Program-made: the position numbers and the translations under genes
Assembly (NCBI GenBank): GCA_012845835.1
Contig: JABAKD010000012.1
Location: 14,455,695 to 14,519,694, forward strand
Length of the DNA stretch: 64,000 bases
Direction of reading: 5' to 3'
Source of the DNA: Undaria pinnatifida
Lineage: Eukaryota > Sar > Phaeophyceae > Laminariales > Alariaceae
In this document: positions 54,933 through 64,000 of the stretch, piece by piece
How positions within the stretch are numbered: the first letter of the stretch is position 1
Layout of the letters: every line of letters starts with the position of its first letter
The notes under the pieces: model-generated
Databases searched by the model: none
What the model was told of the DNA's origin: nothing
What the model saw: only the letters and a program-made list of their open reading frames with translations

Positions 54933-57900
54933 GGCCTGGCTTTGCGATAGTGGAGCGTCTACTCACATGACGCCTTCTGCAGATGGCATGATCAACTATA
55001 GAGAGTGCAATTTGAAACTGCGCGTTGCTGACGGTTCAACCCGCACGATCGAAGGATACGGCGACATTGACTTTGCCTTTCGATCCGGAAACGGTCTTGT
55101 ACGAGTAATGCTGACAAATGTTGCGCACGTGCCAGACCTCCGATATCATCTATTTTCCCTACCACTCTCGTGAAGCACGGTCACACGTTTGAAGGACGTC
55201 CCGCAGGGATTGTAGTCAAGCTCAAGTCTGAGCGTTCGATCGTGTTTCCGTTGACCGGGAACCTGTACAGCCTTTACGGCTACCGGGTCAACTGCAGCAC
55301 TAGGGGAGATGCCTGTGCTGTACTCGCCCCGGGAAAACTGCCAAACAAGCCCGTTGTCAACATAAACGACTACCACTGCGCGGCCGGACACTCCCACGAG
55401 GCACTGCTCCGCAAAACCGCGAAGCAGCAAGGGGTCGTCCTCGAGGGAAAGCTACTGCAGTGCAAAGGGTGCTCCATGGCGAGGGGTCTCCGTCGAGGTA
55501 TCGAGCAGTCCACACACACTCGAGCAGATAAGAAGCTCGGGAGGATTTTTGTGGATTTGAGTGGGCCTAAGGTGGTAAAGTCTGACGGGGGAAAGCGTTA
55601 TACTCTCATCGTGCGCGACAATTTTTCACGGTATACGTGGGTGTACTTTATGCGCCACAAATCGGACGCCGCGGAAACGTTCAAGCAGTTCCTCTCGGAC
55701 ACTCGTGCAGATGGTGGCCCGTCACTGGTGGTGACCGTCCGATCCGATGGCGGCGGTGAATTTTGCGGGGGGAAGTTTGGCGACCTATGTAGATCGCGAT
55801 GCATGAAGCAAGAATTCACCACGGCCGTCAGTCCCCAATTCAATGGGGTAGCCGAGCGCGCGCTAGGTTTGATTGAGACGGCCGCAATGGCGGGTCGAAT
55901 CCAAGCTCGTGGGTTTTTTCCCGGCGCGCAATTGCCGGCAATTGAATGGTTGTGGGCTGAAGCGTCGCACTGGGCGTGCGATGCTCTGAACCGCACGGCA
56001 ACGTCCGCTAACCCCGCAAACAAGTCGCCGTACGAGATGTGGTACTGTAACCCCCCCCGGTAGTGCTTCTACCTTTCCTCAAGCCTGGTTACTGCAAGGT
56101 GAAGAGGAAAAACAAGTCTCAGGCGAAAGCACATGAGTGTTTTTACCTGGGTCCTGCGCCTAACCACCCCCGAGACGCCGTACGAGTGCTGACCGAACAC
56201 CGTACTCTGCGTATCACGCACCATGTCATCTGGCAACGCGTATCGCCTTCACTACCTGTACCTGCCCCGATGCATGACTCCCTGTCCCAGGAAGAGGGGG
56301 GGTCCGAGGCCGACGCACGTCAGATGGGGGTGGGGAGGGGATGATGAACGAGCAGGACGAAGGTCTGGCTCGCCTGACCGACCTTGACGTGACGTGGGGG
56401 TTTGATCTGCACGCGTTCTTGCGGGAGCGCTCACAGAAGACACCTGCTGCCGGCGATGCTGGTGATTTGCACGCGTGCTTGCAGGAGCGCTCACAGGAGG
56501 CACCTGTTGCCGGCGATGCTGGCGACGGAACAGCCGAGACGATGGACTCGTCTCAAGGGGGCGCGGTAGACGCCTCCTCGGTCCCGGCAGGGAAGGCCGA
56601 TACAGTCGAGACGATGGATCCGTCTCAAGGGGGCGCGGTGGACGCCTCCTCGATCCCGGCAGGGAGGGCCGAAAGCGGCTCAGACGCATCAGCAACCTCC
56701 GGCACCGACCAAGGGAACGGCGAAGGTCCCCCTACGGTCCTTTCGGGCAGGGCAGCTCACGAGCACAGTAGCTGGGGACGGCTACCCCCGACAGTAATGG
56801 GCCGGACCCGGGGTCAGAGCCAACGCCTGCAGGATGAATCTGCTCAACGTCAGCATATGATCGAGAACGCAATGTCTGCGGCAGTGCAAAAGTGGACGGA
56901 GTATGGGAGTATACTGGAAAATACATCCTGGACGACGGAGGATGCAATGGCCATGATGGCCGGAGGACCTGTTGCGGAAGAAAATACAGCGGAGTCAAAC
57001 GTGTGCATGTCGAGTGGTTTTCCAGAAGAGTAGGACTGATCCTTGTGTTTTACGCATGGTTGTGGATGGCAAGGTAGAACTGATTATGGCCGTTCATGTA
57101 GATGGCATTGTGATTGCAGGATCGGACGAGGCATGCAGAGACTCCCATGCCGCATTAAATACTAAGTGTCCCACAAATAACCTAGGCGAAAATCGGTATA
57201 CTGGTTGTGCTTTCAAGCGTAACTGGGAATTGGGCACGTTGGAGATCACGCAGAAAGCTTTCGTTGAAAGCATGCTGAATCGTTTTGCGTTTAAAGCATG
57301 CTGAATCGTTTTGGTGTGAACTCGTCCTCTGACATCCCCGCGACCCCTGGCGTGGAACTAGGTCCAAGAGAGGAGGGCGAACCAAAGGGAGACTGGCCGT
57401 ACAGGGAGGCTGTGGGCAGTCTGATGTGGCTGTCGACCATGACGCGGCCAGACATCTCGAACGCGGTGCGTGCTGTGGCACGCCATTCTCACAACCCCAC
57501 CGACAGGCACTGGAAAGCAGTTCTGAAGATCATGGCATACCTCCACGGGACTAGGGGTATGGGTTTGACTTTTGTAAGGGGTTCGGGATTGGATCTGACT
57601 GCATATAGCGATGCTGACTACGCTGATGAATCGAACAACAGGCGCTCGGTGTCGGGGACGGTAATTACCTTGGGGGGTGCTGCCGTCAGTTGGGCAAGTA
57701 GCACGCAGAGGTGCGTTACGTTGTCTACAGCAGAAGCAGAGTACGTAGCCCAAAGTGAAGGGATGAAGGAGGCTCTGTTTACGGGGGCAGTATTATCTTT
57801 CATTCGTCCCGAGCTAACCGGATCGTGTGTCCGAGTTTTTGAAGATAATCAGGGGGCCATAGCACTGGCTGAGAACCCTCTTAGTCCTGCGCGGAGAAAG

Positions 57901-58074
57901 CACATAAATGTGCGGTTCCATTTCGTCCGAGAGCTACTTCGTGCAAAGAAAATTGGTATTTAATTCGTAGCTTCGGAAAAGCAGCACGCGGATATTTTGA
58001 CGAAATCCCTTGCTGCGACCCCTTTTAAATCTCACCGTAAGTTTTCGTTGAACCTACCGTTGGGTGATGAGTAA
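54688..58074 (+). pseudogene. pol: Element 2 pol (copy 2)
   Basis: Protease WLCDSGASTHM keeps its Asp (54,946-54,948). A 1-bp loss near 55,165 shifts into the integrase frame (55,170-56,063): the HHCC finger ends CKGC, then FVDLSG, RSDGGGEF (Asp at 55,746-55,748), NGVAER. The C-run break before LLPFLKPGYC, the missing RT N-terminal half, HVDG and a 26-bp repeat near 57,270-57,320 are shared with copy 1. RNase H (57,298-57,963) is open: YSDADYAD, SVSGTVITLGGAAVSW, EAEYVAQ, FEDNQGA. It is then cut by a TAA (CAA in copy 1) before KQHADILTKSLAATP. Confidence 0.88.
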
Positions 58075-58389
58075 GGGGTGTGAGCATTATTCGATGAGTA
58101 CCATGGTTGAGTCAAGCGAGGAATAATTTGTCAGGCCGCCACCCCACGCTACTTTGAGGGGCATGAGTGAGTAGGACGCTACTTGGCATTTTAGTTTCTG
58201 GCCTTGGTAATCGTTTGAATGCGGCCACTGTTACAATCACAATGGTTTGGAGGATATAAAACATACAGGGGTTTTTGACCCGGTGGCCGGGTTTCCTCCA
58301 GCGGGACTGTCGTTAGCTGTTCGTTGGTCCTAGCTTTTTGCTTTGGATGCCCATTCTGTCTCGTCATTGCTGTGAAGAGCCAGGGAGGG

Positions 58390-58605
58390 TGTTAGTTTGG
58401 ATTGTCACAGCACGACTGTTACAAATCTTGTAGAGGGTTGCGTATACATTCGTAGGCGTTTTTATGCAATTTCTCTCATGAGAGAAGAGCTCCAGCACTC
58501 CGCTCTCTGCTCCTTCTCTCCCCTCTGTCCTGTGATACAACGAAGATAAGAACACTCGTCAGACCGCGAGGCGGTCAGGGAATCCAGGCTTGGACTCTAC
58601 GAATA
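58390..58605 (+). repeat. Element 2 3' LTR (copy 2)
   Basis: 216 bp, preceded by gccagggaggg and followed by TACCG. Confidence 0.92.
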
Positions 58606-58610
58606 TACCG

Positions 58611-60077
58611 TGGACTGGCGAGCGCGGGAACGTTTGAGGAGATGTAGGAACCAGACGGGCTAAACGTCATTTCAGCGTAATGTAATGGGTGTTTGCCCGG
58701 AAGTCCAACGAGCATGGCTCTGTGGTTCGAGCGAAGGCGAGACTGGTGGCGCGAGGCTTTAAGCAGCGTGAAGGTATTGATTTTTTTGAGACTTTTGCCC
58801 CGACGCCTGCTGCGTCTTGTTTTCGTTTGTTGGGTGCTATTGCGTATGTGTTAGGTTTGGATTTGTGTCATTTAGATGCCGAGCAAGCATTCGTTCCGTC
58901 AAGTCTGGACGAGGATGTTTTTATGCGACTACCCCCTGGTTGTGGTGAAATGTCCGGTAAAATAGTCAGGTTCAATCGCAGTCTCTACGGCTTAAAACAA
59001 GCGTCGAGGTCGTGGCATAACCATCTTCTCACCCACATGAAAAGTCTTGGATTTAAGCAGAGCCTAGCTGATGCGTGTGTCTTGCGATTGGTCGAGTCGG
59101 GCTCTGTTTCCATAATATAGTAACAGTAGTGCATGTGGATGATATTTTTGCAGTAGGGCTTAAGGCTAGATGCGACCAGTTTTGTGAAGACCTTACCCGC
59201 CTTGTTCCGATCAACAATCTGGGCGAGTTGCGGTGGTATGCTGGTTGCCGTTTTTCGAGGGATTGGGATGCTGGTACTTTGACGATTTCGCAACAAGCTT
59301 TCGCTGAAAATACCGCGGCGAAGTTTGACGTTAGTTCTGGGAGGAATACCCCACTTTTGACTGGTCTGAAACTCGAGGAGTTCGACAAGAATGAACCTGT
59401 GGGTGATTAGCCTTTTCGTGAGTTGGTAGGATGTTTGATGTGGCTTGCGAACCAAACACGACCGGATGTTGCAAACGCGGTGAGAGCGGTAGCAAGGTAC
59501 GCGAATCAGCCTAGGGAAGTACACTGGAGGACAGCAATTGGTATTTTAGAGTATGTCTTTTCTACAAGCGATTTTGGTATTAGGTTTCAGGAGGGGAGTG
59601 GGCTTGAGCTGGTAGCGTTTGCAGATGCTGACTACGCCAGCAAAGCCGCAGACAGGAAGGTCAGTTTTAGGTGGAGCTATAATGTGTGCGGGCGCATGTG
59701 TGTGCTGGTTTTCGAGATCCCAGAAATGCGTCACGCTCTTGACCACTGAGGCCGACGAGTATGTAGCACTGGCAGACACCATTAAGCAGACGATGCTCTT
59801 GCGGTATGTGTGCAATTTTATTTTTCCGGGGTTCGGTACGTCGTGCATTACGGTTTTCGAGGGTAACGAAGGGGCGAAAAACCTAGCACAAAACCCAGTG
59901 TGCACGTCGAGCTCGAAGCACATTGGCGTGCGACACTATTTTTTGCGGGAGCTTATTTTCAAGGGGGAGTTTGTTATTACTCATGTCGAGTCAGATGATC
60001 AGCATGCAGACGTCTTGACAAAGCCGCTCGACTACATGACTTTTTGCTATCACCGGGATTTGCTGATGAACATTTGA
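58611..60077 (+). pseudogene. pol: Element 1 pol, 3' part: RT and RNase H (copy 2)
   Basis: Same lesions at the junction as copy 1 (TAG in the EEM-EPDG segment, frameshift before KWVF). RT is open 58,689-59,120, then a 5-nt insertion (near 59,115) breaks it just before HVDD. The shared TAG lies at about 59,408. RNase H continues with FADADYAS, a one-codon insertion at EADEYVAL, FEGNEGA and ADVLTKPL, ending at 60,077. Confidence 0.89.
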
Positions 60078-60690
60078 TGCGTTTTTCGGGTTGAGGATAG
60101 TTATATCTTGATTACAAAGTACGGATTTTAATCGTCAGTTGTTCCGAGAGCTATTTGGTTTTTCGAAATTGAGTTTTTGAGTACTGCCAAATGTCCTTCC
60201 GCTCCGTGTGGTTCGTCGTGCAGCGTGCGGAGTACAACTAGATCGGTTTTCTGTGGCTAATTTCGAGTTGGGGATAATCAGTGAATTTATTTGAGCCATA
60301 AATCCGAAGAAAAAGCCCGTTTTCTGTGGCTAATTTCGAGTCGGGGATTATCAGTAAGCTTATTTGAGCCATAAATCCGAAGAAAAAGCCCGTTTTCTGC
60401 GGCTAATTTCGAGGATAATGCCGTTTTCCTGGCCATTATTTTCAAGAGTGCTTGATGTTTCCAGTGCAAGGCTGTTTTTACTTTGTTTGAGAATTGGAGG
60501 ATTTGAGACTTTTGATTTTTGATTGGACGAGTTGAGTTTTCATATTGCGTTTTTGGTTTTCGAATTTGGTCGGAGATTGATTTGCGTTGATTATGATATT
60601 GCGATATATCAACCCTGCGATGTCGTGCCTTGTCATACTCAGAGCAGGGGAGATATCAGTATCCTCGCCGTGTATAATAAGAAGGGGGGA

Positions 60691-60958
60691 TGTTGGCTGT
60701 CCTTATGAACACGGCGGTTAGGATCCATTTTGTATGAGGGAGTTCCACGTATTGATGAGGGGTTTATGTATGTGGTATAAGGGGACAGTCGGCGAAAGGA
60801 ATGGGAGGTTCATTCCGCCGATTGCTTCCTTGCATGAATCGCCACGAGCTGTCACTCGACGGCTGGATAATATAAGAAAGAGTTCTGTGCCACCGTCTTG
60901 AGTCATTATCACGCCTTCCCGTGCCAGCTACGTGTACACCTTTAGAGATCTATCAACA
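60691..60958 (+). repeat. Element 1 3' LTR (copy 2)
   Basis: 268 bp after the polypurine tract aagaagggggga; followed by GTTTT. Confidence 0.95.
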
Positions 60959-61297
60959 GTTTTTCATACTCTTAGTGGGGTGCGATTGCACGTACTACTG
61001 ACCAAAATAGGACCAACGCTTTCAATAACCCGAAACAAAACAAGCTGCAAAGAGTCGTCGCAAAGCCGAACACTGGCGACCTACAAAAGCTCAAGGATAC
61101 CCAATCCACCATACACCACCAGAAACTCAATCGCGTTTAGTCAGGCTGAGTGACCAACACTTCCTACAAACGGTCTCGGCTCTATTAATAGTGGCCAAGG
61201 CGGTTCGAAAGGTAAGCGCGCGAGAACCCTCTTCCATCGACTCCATGATACTCGATCACCCACTACAACAAAAACTCTTGATGCACAAAACCCATCG

Positions 61298-62253
61298 CCA
61301 ACTGACCAACAACACTCGCACGCAACAACACCGCAATGAATTCCTGACTCTTCTTCCTTGTTTCTCCGTGCAAAATCACAACTCCCGGCTACACCACAGT
61401 CTCAGTATATACCCACCCACCCACACCCATAACGCAACGCGAAGTCAAACGACGCCATTTTTTTTTTTCTCGGCTGAGTTACCCAGATCCCAGGCTCGGG
61501 AATTATGCAGCCGAGGGCGATGAGGGCGATTGCCCTCGACTACACTGGTACTGACCGGGGCCATGACGTGGCATACCAGGCGGTCTGAACGCAGACCACA
61601 CAATATGCGAATCTCTCGACGACGGCATTCGAGTAGATCCTTACGAATTCCCTGCCCCACTTATGTTCTGTGACGCAGAAATGCGTGGACAGGAATGACG
61701 TCCTGCCCACACTAGTCCTTCCACCGAATACTATCGGATGGGTGGACATGCCCGTGGCGCCAGCAAGACGATGCGACGCCACTAGCAACTCCCTGCGCCA
61801 CAGGTACCCTGTGATCGCGGAAGACATTTGAAGGGACGACAGGATCTACGTCCTGCCGACTCCCTTCTTCCCATCCGATTTTTATCGGAATGGGTCGACA
61901 AGCTCGTGGCACCACATAACAATGCAGCGCCACCAGCGAACACCCTGCGCCACAGGCATCCTGTGATCGCGCAAGGCGGTTCACGTGTCGACAGGATCTA
62001 CGTCCTGCCGACTACTTCTTCCCACCGATTTAAATCGAAGTGGGTTGACACGCTCGTGGCATCACATAAAAATGCAGCGACACTAGCAACTCCCGGACCC
62101 ACAGGGTATCCTGTAGTCCGGAAGACATTTAGGAAGGCGACGGCAAAAATGACCAACAACGCCCTTCCCAAGCCCTTGATGCCAGTAGCAACCCGCTTTC
62201 GCGGGCTGACTTCCCGTGGCGTCGTTTATTAACCTCTTGTCAAACTTTGGGGG
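61298..62253 (+). repeat. Hairpin-rich tandem modules, right block (copy 2)
   Basis: The acagga unit starts are at 61,689, 61,839 and 61,991, matching copy 1 at a constant offset of 33,908. Nearly identical to copy 1 except for a cluster of changes at 61,766-61,790 in unit 1. Confidence 0.72.
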
Positions 62254-64000
62254 ACTGTGATACATATCATACTGAGACCGCAATTCGAAACGAAAACAAA
62301 ACACTAAAAAATACCCTCGGGATTTCGGCCGTGCGCACGTACAACACGAAACAAAAAGAAAGAAAACATACACCATGCCGCGATGCCAGGCAACAAGACG
62401 GGCGGAAAGGTGGAATACACATCTATCATACCCCTACGAAAACCTCCTCTCCACCGTCTGCACGCCTGCCAGCAAAACTCCACGCTATCCACCCTCCGCC
62501 CTCCCGCGCAAACATCCCACACGTCAATTCCTCCCCGCCCCCGAATCAATAAGGGGCGTTCATGACTAGCCTAAGGATACAAAAAGCAGCGCTCACAGAA
62601 GAGAATTGTAGACGGGTTACGCAGCGGGTTTGCACCTCGCTACGGCGAAACCCGGGCAGAAAACAGCTATTTCACGAACTTTTTCACGGGAAACCTGAAC
62701 CCCAACAACGACACACGCCCAAGCAACTTGTCGCACTGGGCTACCAGTATCAACCAGGTAAGGGTGGCGTCGAAGCATGCACCATAGGGTAAACTGCCCG
62801 GTTGTTTCGGAGGCTCGACAAAGTCTTGAATCTTCTGCCAACGACGCCTAATCAAGAAGGGTGCAGAGAGCGCTGTCTCAAGGCGCCTTCCTCGTGTAGG
62901 ACGTCGTCAAGGAAGCGGTTCACGAACAGGAGTACGATGCAAGCGAGCACACCTGTGGACTGCGGAAACGGGGGGTAAGGGAGTTGCGGGGGTCGGGCCA
63001 GGGTCGGGAGTGTCAGATCTCGGCATGCACTACAGCAGTGGTATTCAGGATCGCATGGATTCGCTGTCGGTAACACAAGTCGTCTGATACATCAAGTAGC
63101 TTCCTAACAGTGAGGCACAAGAGCGTAAGCTGTTGTGGCAGCGTTGGGAATGCGGCATCGATTCGCGTTTTGGTCGTGGGGGTCGGTCAGCGTCTCGCGT
63201 GCCGAGAGATTGGCACGCACTACGTACAGCAGTGGGAAGACGGCAAGCATCGCATGGATTCGCTTTCGGTAACATAACTCATCCGTAACAAGTCGTCGGT
63301 AACACAAGTCGCCTCATACATCAGGTAGCTACCGTACAGAACTGGGGTACAGCAGCTGTTGTATAAAACGTGCGTTCTCTCCGAGTGCACAATTACAATA
63401 TATATCTGGTACACTCTAACGCTGCTGCTACTACTAATGAGCCTGGATCGGCCGTGGCGCACGCGTAAATTGGGGTTGTGTACTATGATGCTTTAGCCCT
63501 GCTGCTGCCGCCGTTTCTTATGGAGAGGAGCGTCGTTCAGCAAGGTGAAAGGGGAGTAGAAGTACAACTATCATACCCGGTTTAATCTTTATGACTTCGG
63601 AAATAGCCTATTGGTACCGTACCCGTACGTCCACAATATACGTTGTTTTTCACGCTTGTTTTTGTATCCCGACTGGAGGCCTGGTGGGGTTTCATGTTTC
63701 AGGTGCGGGCGGTCGGTGGTATCGTGCAACACAATACAACCTTCAGGTAGTTGACTATATGTCGGCAGCTGTCATTTACATTTATCTTGATAATACAAGG
63801 TTTCTGCGGTTTACACCGCCCGCTCATCGTAACGATCCCAAGACCTTGACAGCGGAGACGCGCAACACATCGATCAACACACCTGCACACGTGATAGGTT
63901 TGACAGCTACTAGTATTAAGCCAATAACCACGGTTAGGCACCGCGTAACACACCAACCCCCACAGGAAGAGTTCTCACACCATGTTCTGATTTTGTAGAG
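62254..64000. other. Right end of window within duplication copy 2, no gene recognised
   Basis: Counterpart of 28,346-30,096, with the same spaced direct repeat around cgcatggattcgct (about 63,053 and 63,250). Occasional substitutions up to about 63,560, then near identity to the window edge. No domain or RNA gene recognised. Confidence 0.5.

Larger units (their letters stand above)
53020..58605 (+). mobile_element. Element 2: nested Ty1/copia retrotransposon (copy 2)
   Basis: LTRs at 53,020-53,235 and 58,390-58,605 (216 bp each), with TACCG at 53,015-53,019 and 58,606-58,610. Slightly shorter than in copy 1, mainly because it lacks the 64-bp integrase duplication. It retains catalytic protease and integrase residues, but RT is truncated at the same place. 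Confidence 0.94.
48951..60958 (+). mobile_element. Element 1: Ty1/copia retrotransposon with nested element 2 (copy 2)
   Basis: LTRs at 48,951-49,218 and 60,691-60,958 (268 bp each), with GTTTT target duplications at 48,946-48,950 and 60,959-60,963. Same insertion site, nested insert and several shared disabling mutations as in copy 1, so both descend from one nested locus. It also has private lesions: a GA microsatellite frameshift in gag, a TAG in integrase, and a 5-nt insertion in RT. Confidence 0.95.
39276..64000 (+). repeat. Segmental duplication copy 2 (continues past the window)
   Basis: Same order and orientation as 4,290-30,096: G-rich tract, R1 copy (C), REI1-like fragment, hairpin modules, nested copia elements 1 and 2, right hairpin block. 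Copy 2 lacks two ~680-bp pieces seen at the left of copy 1 and gains MITE-2 and a longer (TA)n run. R1 copy A has no counterpart upstream, where element 3 lies instead. Confidence 0.93.

Overview
This is eukaryotic, TE-dominated DNA with almost no host coding sequence. The only protein resembling a cellular gene is the C-terminal half of a REI1/ZNF622-type ribosome-biogenesis factor, present twice. The rest is Ty1/copia retrotransposons, small inverted-repeat elements, tandem and interspersed repeats, and a very large duplication. The base composition is roughly balanced. The copia proteins (HVDD-type reverse transcriptases, Pro/Ser-rich linkers between integrase and RT) suggest a stramenopile-like alga such as a brown alga, but that is a low-confidence guess; no rRNA, tRNA or organelle marker is visible.

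Layout. (1) 1-4,285: AT-rich DNA with a 464-bp tandem duplication (659-1,589), then a 2-kb interspersed repeat R1 copy A on the + strand (2,201-4,285), which carries a MITE at 2,272-2,530. (2) 4,290-30,096 or beyond: segmental-duplication copy 1. It contains a G-rich tract, R1 copy B in inverted orientation, the REI1-like fragment (11,382-12,014), hairpin-rich modules, and a copia element (element 1, 15,011-27,050). Element 1 is split inside its RT gene by a second copia element (element 2, 19,049-24,704). A further hairpin array follows at 27,390-28,345. (3) 30,097-33,197: DNA with nothing recognised. (4) 33,203-39,184: a third, solitary copia element (element 3) with 5-bp target-site duplications. 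(5) About 39,276-64,000: segmental-duplication copy 2 in direct orientation, about 33.9 kb downstream of copy 1, with the same nested pair (48,951-60,958) and the same target-site duplications. It also has a MITE at 40,135-40,403 that copy 1 lacks.

How the parts relate. All three copia elements have Gag, aspartic protease, integrase, RT and RNase H in the order typical of copia. All are decayed by stops, frameshifts and lost catalytic residues, so none looks autonomous. Because the nested insertion and its target-site duplications are identical in both copies, the duplication (or a later conversion) copied an already nested structure. Divergence between the copies is not uniform. It is about 6% up to position 13,996, drops abruptly to about 0.1% for the next 2 kb, and is then about 1-3% through the elements and near zero in parts of the right flank. 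This suggests an old duplication later overwritten by gene conversion or break-induced replication, unless it is an assembly artefact. All identity figures are hand counts over short stretches.

The best candidates for something not previously described are the ~150-bp hairpin modules, whose stems show compensatory changes, and a pair of MITEs with related termini, 4-bp target duplications and directly visible empty sites.
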